A stretch of 50,913 bases of DNA from Clostridia bacterium (GTDB taxonomy: Bacteria > Bacillota > Clostridia > Oscillospirales > CAG-272). The first letter of the stretch is position 1. Each line of letters opens with the position of its first letter. Positions 43,059-50,913 of the stretch are shown here, piece after piece. Location of the stretch: positions 1 through 50,913 of the forward strand of contig JAFTQV010000075.1 of the NCBI GenBank assembly GCA_017462605.1, given 5' to 3'. The notes under the pieces were generated by a model that was given only the letters and a program-made list of their open reading frames with translations, was not told the DNA's origin and did no database searches. A program made the translations under genes and the position numbers.

Positions 43059-44846
43059 ATGAAAAAATGCCTTCTTATAATCCTGCTTATGATCGCTGTC
43101 TGTTCATCGCTGATGATGACCTCGTGCAACGGCGCGGATGATAAAGATAGCTCCGGCGGTGATGACGATATTGAAGCGATAGAGCTTGATTTCGGAAAAA
43201 TAACCGTGGGCATCGGTGATAAGATACCCATTCCCGTATCGGTTTATATGAATGACGAAAGCTTTGACCTGAGAGCCGATTACGATGAAGATGTATTTCT
43301 TTTTGAGGATGGCTTTCTCGTAGCCGAGAAGAAGACGGAAGAAAAGACTGTGATGCTCGATTCCGAGGCGGTCAAGGTCATATTTACCGTTGCGGTAGGA
43401 GCTGAAGCCGAGCTTATCGAGCCCGAAGCTCCCAAAGAGCGCGAGCCTTCCGCGGAGAAGAAACACATCACCTTCGTCTTTTCGGGATCGGTGATCCCTC
43501 TTTATGAAAAATACCCCCTGCCGACAGCGCTTAAGTCGGGCGGAGCAGAGGAACCCATTATTTACGAGCCGAGCGCATTCCTCGAGGTATCCGAGGGGGC
43601 ATTGAGCGCCGTGGAAGAGATAAAATCGGCTTCGCTGATAGCATACGCCTTTGATTACGTTATCGAATGCGATTTTGAAACGAAGGATTTTGGCGCTATG
43701 AGCGCTGCCGATATTTCCGTCCTTGAATTCAGAAGAGCGGATGCGAAGATCAGCTTTTCAGATTCTCGGTATGAGAGCGCCGTCAAGTATTACTATGACG
43801 GGAGCAGTATAGAATTCAACGGAAGCAGAATAACGGGTATTGACAAGGATACGGTGACACGGGTCACCGCTAAGAGCAAGTATCATACGGCAACCTTTAC
43901 GGTGACCGTTTTGCCCGAGGAGAAGGCTAAGATGACTATTGAAGCACCCGAGATCATTTATACAAATTATGCGCCGAAGCCTATCACGGTAACCTTTTTG
44001 GACGAGGCTTACCGATCCGATATTTATTACAACGTGAGCGATAGCCGCGTTAAGATAGAGGACGGAATGATAGGCGCCGAGGGAAGCTTTCCCGAGGAGA
44101 AGACGGTGACAGTCACGGCAACGAGCGAGTTCGGATACGTCCATAGCTTCACCGTGAAGGTTGCCGAGTATAACGTTCTCGATCACGGCACCGAGAAAAA
44201 GGTCAGCTATTACGAAAAAACGCATATCAAGGAAGAAAATAAGGGCGGAATGATCTTTATCGGTGACTCTTATTTTGACGGGTACCCCGTTCCCTCAAAG
44301 AATAATAATCCTTCCTTCTGGAGCGATTTTTATTCTGATTTCGCAGGAGAAAAGGCTTTCCTTATGGGAATATCTCAGTCTCAGATCGATGAATTGACAA
44401 TGGTATCCGAGCGAATAGTTTACCCTATGGAGCCGAAGGAGATCGTTATACATATAGGCTTCAATGACGTTTATCACGGAAATTATACTGTGGATGAGCT
44501 TTACGAAAAGATCACTTCACTGATAGAAGCCTTCCTGGAAAGACTGCCCGATACCGAAATATACTATATGGGAATAGAGCCTAAGAAGAACGGATACACA
44601 GAGGGTACTCCATTCTATGAGGCTTCGACTAAAAGAGCGCCGGAGCTGACCGAAAGGCTGGTTCGTTATATCGAAAAGACCGAAAGAGTCACCTATCTTG
44701 AGACGCTTCCCGTCTTCGTGAACTCTGACGGCACAGTAAATACCTCGTCCTACCTCGCGACAGATCTTTCTCACCCGACCCTCGAGGCGTATGATAAAAT
44801 ACGCGCGATACTGAATGAGGCGAGGCGTGAAAAAGAAAATGCTTGA
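43059..44846 (+). CDS. SGNH/GDSL hydrolase lipoprotein with Ig-like domains, copy 1
   Basis: The 595-residue lipoprotein (lipobox MTSC, Cys23) is read from the ATG preceded by GGAG; the frame is open from 42999. Residues about 50-385 contain Ig-like or cadherin-like beta domains. The C-terminal 200 residues are an SGNH hydrolase. Block I is FIGDSYFDGY (Ser nucleophile), a Gly is in LMGISQSQ, the Asn is in HIGFNDVYHG and the Asp-His pair is in ATDLSHPTLEAYD. Such enzymes remove acetyl or acyl groups from carbohydrates or lipids outside the cell; the substrate is not predictable. The next gene is a paralogue that keeps the same Ig-SGNH order. Confidence 0.9.
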   Translation: MKKCLLIILLMIAVCSSLMMTSCNGADDKDSSGGDDDIEAIELDFGKITVGIGDKIPIPVSVYMNDESFDLRADYDEDVFLFEDGFLVAEKKTEEKTVMLDSEAVKVIFTVAVGAEAELIEPEAPKEREPSAEKKHITFVFSGSVIPLYEKYPLPTALKSGGAEEPIIYEPSAFLEVSEGALSAVEEIKSASLIAYAFDYVIECDFETKDFGAMSAADISVLEFRRADAKISFSDSRYESAVKYYYDGSSIEFNGSRITGIDKDTVTRVTAKSKYHTATFTVTVLPEEKAKMTIEAPEIIYTNYAPKPITVTFLDEAYRSDIYYNVSDSRVKIEDGMIGAEGSFPEEKTVTVTATSEFGYVHSFTVKVAEYNVLDHGTEKKVSYYEKTHIKEENKGGMIFIGDSYFDGYPVPSKNNNPSFWSDFYSDFAGEKAFLMGISQSQIDELTMVSERIVYPMEPKEIVIHIGFNDVYHGNYTVDELYEKITSLIEAFLERLPDTEIYYMGIEPKKNGYTEGTPFYEASTKRAPELTERLVRYIEKTERVTYLETLPVFVNSDGTVNTSSYLATDLSHPTLEAYDKIRAILNEARREKENA

Positions 44847-44863
44847 TGATCAATTTGATATTA

Positions 44864-47180
<2,317 letters not shown>

Positions 47181-47199
47181 AAGATTTAAGGTAAAATTT

Positions 47200-48483
47200 A
47201 TGAAAAACTACGAAATTGAAACAAAATGCGTGCAGGGGGGCTACACCCCCGGCAACGGCGAGCCTCGCCAGATACCGATAGTACAAAGCACCACCTTCAA
47301 ATACGCGACGAGCGAGGATATGGGCAAGCTTTTTGACCTTGAGGCTTCGGGATATTTTTATTCGAGGCTTCAGAATCCGACCTGCGACAGAGTCGCAGCA
47401 AAGATCTGCGAGCTCGAGGGCGGCAGCGCCGCAATGCTTCTTTCCTCGGGTCAGGCGGCAAACTTCTTTGCGGTATTCAATATCGCGAATGCAGGCGACC
47501 ACGTCATAAGCTCCGCGAGCATCTACGGCGGAACGTATAACCTCTTTGCGGTCACTATGAAGAAAATGGGAATAGAGTTTACCTTTGTCTCCCCCGATTC
47601 CACAGAGGAAGAGCTTAACGCGGCGTTCAGACCGAATACCAAGGCTGTCTTCGGTGAGACGATCGCAAACCCTGCGCTCACCGTCCTTGATATTGAGGTT
47701 TTTGCCAAGGCGGCTCACGCGCATGGCGTTCCCCTTATTATAGACAATACCTTCGCGACTCCCATAAATTGCCGCCCATTTGAGTTTGGCGCGGATATCG
47801 TCACCCACTCGACCACAAAATATATGGACGGTCACGGCTCTGCCGTTGGCGGCTGCATAGTTGACTCGGGCAAGTTTGACTGGATGGCAAATGCAGAAAG
47901 ATTTCCGGGACTCACCACACCCGACGATAGCTACCACGGAATAACCTATGCCGAGAGATTTGGCAAGGAAGGCGCGTATATCTATAAGGCAACGGCTCAG
48001 CTTATGCGTGACTTCGGAAGCACGCCATCGCCTCAGAGCGCATACCTTCTGAATCTCGGACTTGAAAGCCTGCACGTCAGAATGGAAAGGCACTGCGAAA
48101 ACGCAACCCGTGTCGCGCAATTCCTTGAGTCAAACGATAAGATCGCCTGGGTAAATTACCCCGGACTTAAGTCGAATAAGTACTATGAGCTTGCAAAGAA
48201 GTATATGCCTAACGGCACGTGCGGAGTAGTAAGCTTTGGTATCAAGGGCGGAAGAGCGGCTGCCGAAAGATTTATGAAGGCGCTCCGCATCTGCGCTATC
48301 GAGACCCACGTTGCAGACGCGCGCTCCTGCTGCCTGCACCCCGCAAGCTCTACCCATAGGCAGATGAGTGAGGAAGAGCTTATCAATGCCGGAGTTCCTT
48401 CCGATCTCGTTCGTCTTTCCTGCGGTATAGAAAGCTACCGCGATCTTATAGCGGATATTGAAAACGCGCTTCGTGAAGTATAA
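47200..48483 (+). CDS. metY: O-acetylhomoserine aminocarboxypropyltransferase (sulfhydrylase)
   Basis: This 427-residue PLP enzyme of the Cys/Met metabolism family makes homocysteine from O-acetylhomoserine and sulfide. PLP lysine is K207 (THSTTKYMDGHG) and the PLP-ring aspartate is D182 (LIIDNTFATP). Other signs are SRLQNPTCD near residue 55, LSSGQAANFFA near 82 and the end VRLSCGIES. The length (about 425-430) and the inserted segment WMANAERFPGLTTPDDSYHG are typical of MetY rather than of cystathionine enzymes. metA follows 15 nt downstream, giving the second half of the route. No riboswitch or promoter was seen in the 19 nt upstream. Confidence 0.94.
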   Translation: MKNYEIETKCVQGGYTPGNGEPRQIPIVQSTTFKYATSEDMGKLFDLEASGYFYSRLQNPTCDRVAAKICELEGGSAAMLLSSGQAANFFAVFNIANAGDHVISSASIYGGTYNLFAVTMKKMGIEFTFVSPDSTEEELNAAFRPNTKAVFGETIANPALTVLDIEVFAKAAHAHGVPLIIDNTFATPINCRPFEFGADIVTHSTTKYMDGHGSAVGGCIVDSGKFDWMANAERFPGLTTPDDSYHGITYAERFGKEGAYIYKATAQLMRDFGSTPSPQSAYLLNLGLESLHVRMERHCENATRVAQFLESNDKIAWVNYPGLKSNKYYELAKKYMPNGTCGVVSFGIKGGRAAAERFMKALRICAIETHVADARSCCLHPASSTHRQMSEEELINAGVPSDLVRLSCGIESYRDLIADIENALREV

Positions 48484-48498
48484 AATCGAGGTGATACC

Positions 48499-49422
48499 GT
48501 GCCTATTAAAATACCAAACGATCTGCCTGCGGTAAAGACTCTTGCAGGCGAAAATATCTTCGTTATGACCGAGACGAGAGCTATAACTCAGGATATAAGA
48601 CCCTTGAAAATAGCTCTTCTCAACCTTATGCCGACCAAGATCGCGACAGAGACTCAATTTACACGCCTTCTCGGAAACTCACCGCTTCAGGTCGAGCTGG
48701 AGCTTGTGCATACCAAGAGCCATAAGGCAAAGAACGTCTCCGAGGATCACCTTATAGCCTTCTATAAAACATTTGATGAGATAAAGGATAAGTTCTATGA
48801 CGGACTTATTATAACAGGCGCTCCCGTTGAGCATATGCCCTTCGAGGAAGTGGAGTATTGGCAGGAGCTGACCGAGATTATGGAGTGGTCGAAGAGCCAC
48901 GTGCATAGCACTCTTCATATATGCTGGGGAGCGCAGGCAGGGCTTTACTACCACTACGGCATAAAGAAGCACGGACTTGATAAGAAGCTCTTCGGCGTTT
49001 TTCCCCATAAGGCAGACTACAAGCGCTCCATACTTTTCCGCGGCTTTGACGATACCTTTATGGTGCCGCAGTCGAGGCATACTACCGTTTTGCGCGAGGA
49101 TATCGAGGCTGTGCCCGATCTTAAGATACTCGCGTCAAGCGAGGAATGCGGCGTTTATGCCGTCAAGAGCAAGAAGCACAGGCAGATATTTATTACAGGT
49201 CACTCGGAGTACGATGCTGATACGCTTAAGAATGAGTACGTCCGTGACGTCGGACTCGGCAAGCCTATTGAAGTACCGAAAAACTATTTTCCGAATGACG
49301 ATCCGAGGCGCCATCCGATCGTTTCCTGGAGAGCGCACGCAAACCTTCTTTTCTCAAATTGGCTTAATTATTTCGTATATCAAAGCACGCCGTATGATAT
49401 TAAGAGGGTTGCTAAAAAATGA
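48499..49422 (+). CDS. metA: Homoserine O-acetyltransferase (MetA family)
   Basis: The 307-residue acyltransferase activates homoserine for methionine synthesis. It is read from GTG with GAGG 7 nt upstream. The catalytic residues are at the family numbering: C142 (HICWGAQAG), H235 and E237 (TGHSEYD). Residue 111 (GAPVE) is Glu; in this family Glu111 is associated with acetyl-CoA and Gly111 with succinyl-CoA. So the product should be O-acetylhomoserine, which fits the neighbouring MetY. The length is normal. The gene ends directly at the terminal-inverted-repeat element at 49423. Confidence 0.95.
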   Translation: MPIKIPNDLPAVKTLAGENIFVMTETRAITQDIRPLKIALLNLMPTKIATETQFTRLLGNSPLQVELELVHTKSHKAKNVSEDHLIAFYKTFDEIKDKFYDGLIITGAPVEHMPFEEVEYWQELTEIMEWSKSHVHSTLHICWGAQAGLYYHYGIKKHGLDKKLFGVFPHKADYKRSILFRGFDDTFMVPQSRHTTVLREDIEAVPDLKILASSEECGVYAVKSKKHRQIFITGHSEYDADTLKNEYVRDVGLGKPIEVPKNYFPNDDPRRHPIVSWRAHANLLFSNWLNYFVYQSTPYDIKRVAKK

Positions 49423-49547
49423 TGCCGATTGTATAAATCGTCCAATACTGCGTTAAAGCATCGACTTGTCGCCCTCGTCGTAGGTAACTACGCCGTCGGG
49501 CTTCGCGCTCGCTTTGCCTTGTCTTGAACGATTTCTACTAATCGGCA
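49423..49547 (+). repeat. Structured tandem element, unit 1, with terminal inverted repeats
   Basis: TGCCGATT (49423-49430) pairs with AATCGGCA (49540-49547), and next to it AAATCGT pairs with ACGATTT. Inside, GCCC/GGGC and CGTAG/CTACG close a GTAA tetraloop. It begins on the base after the metA stop codon. Confidence 0.75.
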
Positions 49548-49551
49548 TAGA

Positions 49552-49661
49552 TGCCTTGTATAATTGTCCAATACTGCGTTAAAACTTCGACTCGGTCAAA
49601 TCGCCGTATGAGAATACGGCTTCATTTCCCTCGCTCGTTTTGCCTTGTCTTATAAAGGACA
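49552..49661 (+). repeat. Structured tandem element, unit 2
   Basis: This repeats unit 1 at an exact 126-bp offset. GTCCAATACTGCGTTAAA is at 49440 and 49566, and TTTGCCTTGTCTT is at 49513 and 49639. The central hairpin here is GCCGTAT-gaga-ATACGGC. TGTCC and GGACA flank it. Stem sequences differ but both loops are GNRA on the plus strand. The 49662-49759 stretch adds only a small GGACAG/CTGTCC hairpin. Confidence 0.75.
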
Positions 49662-49759
49662 GTCGAGGTCGCCTGTCCCTACAACACAAAAATACGTCTT
49701 TGGGGGTAAGGGGGCATTTGGACACCAAATACCCCCTTCTAATCGCCGTTTAATAAAAA

Positions 49760-49806
49760 CGAGAGAACAGATCGGTCAAAGATCCGAAATGCTCTCTCGC
49801 TTTTTT
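49760..49806 (+). terminator. Bidirectional terminator, copy 2 of the dispersed family
   Basis: CGAGAGA (49760-49766) pairs with 49793-49799, with an A-C mismatch, ACA/TGC-side pairs and an inner TCGG/CCGA stem. Six T follow on plus (49801-49806) and five on minus. It serves the metA end and the convergent DUF1292 gene. Layout and much of the sequence match 11023-11069. Confidence 0.85.
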
Positions 49807-49868
49807 GAGGATTGATCCAATAATTTTTGGATTTCCTCGATTTTTGCAACTAATTATTTGCTTTTTTC

Positions 49869-50195
49869 TTAGTTATCGTCGCTCTCTGCCTTGTCAAGAA
49901 GCTCGTTATACTTCTCGAAAACCGCATCGATTATATCGTCCTCAAGAACGATAGAGAAGCGGTCATTGCCCGCATCGTCACGGTCTACCAAGAATACGAG
50001 AGCCTCATCGTCTTCCATACCGGGAAGAAGCTCAACGGGCTGAAGGATAGCATAAAACTTTCCTTCGTGCGCAATACCCGCGATCTCAACGAAATCGATA
50101 TCCTCACCCTCAGCGGTAGAGAGAGTCACGATATCATCGTCTGCAAATTCGTCCTCGCCGATCTCGGGCGGAAAATTCTTCATTTCATCACTCAT
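49869..50195 (-). CDS. DUF1292 family protein
   Basis: The 108-residue, strongly acidic cytosolic protein has the DUF1292 pattern: DDDIVTLSTAEGEDIDFVEI, a short KFYAILQPV segment, then DEALVFLV, and an amphipathic C-terminal helix (VFEKYNELLDKA). Members are widespread in Firmicutes and their role is not established. AGAGG precedes the ATG. It lies 18 nt after the Nudix gene and shares its promoter. Confidence 0.88.
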   Translation of the reverse strand: MSDEMKNFPPEIGEDEFADDDIVTLSTAEGEDIDFVEIAGIAHEGKFYAILQPVELLPGMEDDEALVFLVDRDDAGNDRFSIVLEDDIIDAVFEKYNELLDKAESDDN

Positions 50196-50213
50196 CTTAA
50201 GTACCTCTTTATT

Positions 50214-50708
50214 TTATTTATTTTTTCTTTCATCCGTAATATAATGCATAACGCCCTCGCGCGGTTCGCTGAAGTATTCCTCGAGGAAGGTGGGGAAGTG
50301 CCGATAGCTTTTTAGCTCATCTATCGGTATCCAATGCATTTCTTCCTTATCGTTGAACCTCGTTATGCTGTTGCTATTAATCTCCTTTGTGCCGCGCGGC
50401 TTCATAAGATAATAAAAGGCAAGCTCGTGGCAAACGAGACCCTGATCCCAGCTTCCGTTGCCGTCCCAGAAGTTCTCGTGAATGACGGCAAGGCGGTCGA
50501 TCTCATAGTGAACGCCCGTCTCTTCATAGACCTCACGGAGTACGGCGTCCTCACTCGTCTCGCCCATATGAACACCGCCGCCGACCGAGTAATAATAATT
50601 CTCGCTCGCGTTGCCGACTAAAAGCACGCATCCGTCTTCAACTATTATAGCCGCGGCTCTGTATCTGAACCAGTGGCTGTCTTTTGTCATTCCGCAGTCA
50701 AGCTCCAT
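50214..50708 (-). CDS. Nudix hydrolase
   Basis: The 164-residue cytosolic pyrophosphohydrolase has the Nudix box GGVHMGETSEDAVLREVYEE followed by TGV (residues about 44-66), which contains the REVYEE metal ligands. The start MELDCGMTKDSHWFRYRAAA and late MHWIPIDELK are common in Firmicutes Nudix proteins. The substrate (a nucleotide or other X-linked diphosphate) cannot be predicted. GGAG stands 6 nt before the ATG, and a good promoter is at 50738-50766. Confidence 0.93.
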   Translation of the reverse strand: MELDCGMTKDSHWFRYRAAAIIVEDGCVLLVGNASENYYYSVGGGVHMGETSEDAVLREVYEETGVHYEIDRLAVIHENFWDGNGSWDQGLVCHELAFYYLMKPRGTKEINSNSITRFNDKEEMHWIPIDELKSYRHFPTFLEEYFSEPREGVMHYITDERKNK

Positions 50709-50737
50709 GGCGTTCTCCCTTTTATTTGCTTAAATTA

Positions 50738-50766
50738 ATTGTACCATATACGTTAATTAAAATCAA
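50738..50766 (-). promoter_or_regulatory. Promoter of the Nudix-DUF1292 operon
   Basis: TTGATT (50761-50766), 17-nt spacer, TACAAT (50738-50743) with TG extension, 29 nt before the ATG. Confidence 0.78.
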
Positions 50767-50812
50767 GTGATTTTATAGCCGAAGAGAGCCGAACTCATAC
50801 GGTTTTGTGTGA

Positions 50813-50896
50813 CAAATATCCGCATCTGCGGCAGATAAAATGCTTGCAATATCTTATATTACTGCGCATTTTCTCTTTGCATCTGCAAAATATTTG
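50813..50896. repeat. Nested inverted repeats at the right edge
   Basis: CAAATAT (50813-50819) pairs with ATATTTG (50890-50896) and AAAATGC (50837-50843) with GCATTTT (50866-50872). GCATCTGC occurs twice as a direct repeat. It may be part of a longer element or a terminator for a gene beyond the window. Confidence 0.4.
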
Positions 50897-50913
50897 TTCA
50901 CTCAAAACTGCAA

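Noticed and set aside
47181..47199. SAM riboswitch or T-box before metY
   Set aside because: Only 19 nt separate the preceding stop from metY, and no conserved riboswitch or T-box sequence was found further upstream.

Overview
The window looks like a chromosomal piece of an uncultured, probably gut-associated, low-to-moderate G+C Bacillota of class Clostridia. The reasons are strong AGGAG-type ribosome binding sites, consensus TTGACA/TATAAT promoters, Gram-positive lipoproteins, a DUF1292 gene, a TGS-domain nucleoside kinase and clostridial-type dispersed palindromic repeats. No rRNA, tRNA, phage, transposase or CRISPR array was seen. Thirty-three of 33 genes with a visible natural stop end in TAA or TGA and none in TAG. 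The only in-frame TAG found interrupts a 2100-codon surface-protein gene.

Layout. 1-3.4 kb (minus): a TrkH potassium channel subunit running off the left edge, a TauE/SafE permease and an unusual nitrilase-GDPD fusion. 3.5-10 kb (minus): a 44-residue peptide gene and a giant secreted protein (LamG, metallophosphoesterase, four ~300-residue beta-helix-like repeats) broken by one TAG, facing a divergent AraC-family regulator. A 21-bp-spaced direct repeat lies across both promoters. 11-13.3 kb: a tail-anchored surface protein. 13.5-29.9 kb: one long minus-strand operon made of a 2539-residue subtilase with BspA-type leucine-rich repeats, a lipoprotein, OppA, OppB, OppC, OppD, OppF and a small membrane protein. 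This reads as a cell-surface protein degradation and peptide uptake locus.

30.6-32.3 kb (plus): TGS-domain nucleoside kinase. 32.4-39.9 kb (minus): a two-component system with two small membrane proteins, then a tandem pair of ABC-2 exporters. Paralogous small two-TM proteins lie at the two ends. The two promoters share an AAATGTTAAA box, so the block is likely one regulatory unit that senses and responds to an envelope or peptide stress. 40-42 kb (minus): a serpin lipoprotein, an Ig-like lipoprotein and an unknown membrane protein. 43-49.4 kb (plus): two paralogous SGNH-hydrolase lipoproteins (one with an 18-bp VNTR) followed without an evident promoter by metY and metA of the acetyl-homoserine route. 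49.8-50.7 kb (minus): DUF1292 and a Nudix hydrolase.

Non-coding structure is rich. It includes a string of small hairpins alternating with TCGATAT (35.66-35.79 kb), REP-like and terminal-inverted-repeat elements at 35.8-36.0 and 42.0-42.2 kb, a 126-bp tandem element with GNRA-capped hairpins after metA, and two copies of a terminator family that keep the same mismatch. All calls come from reading the sequence by eye; no database search was run.
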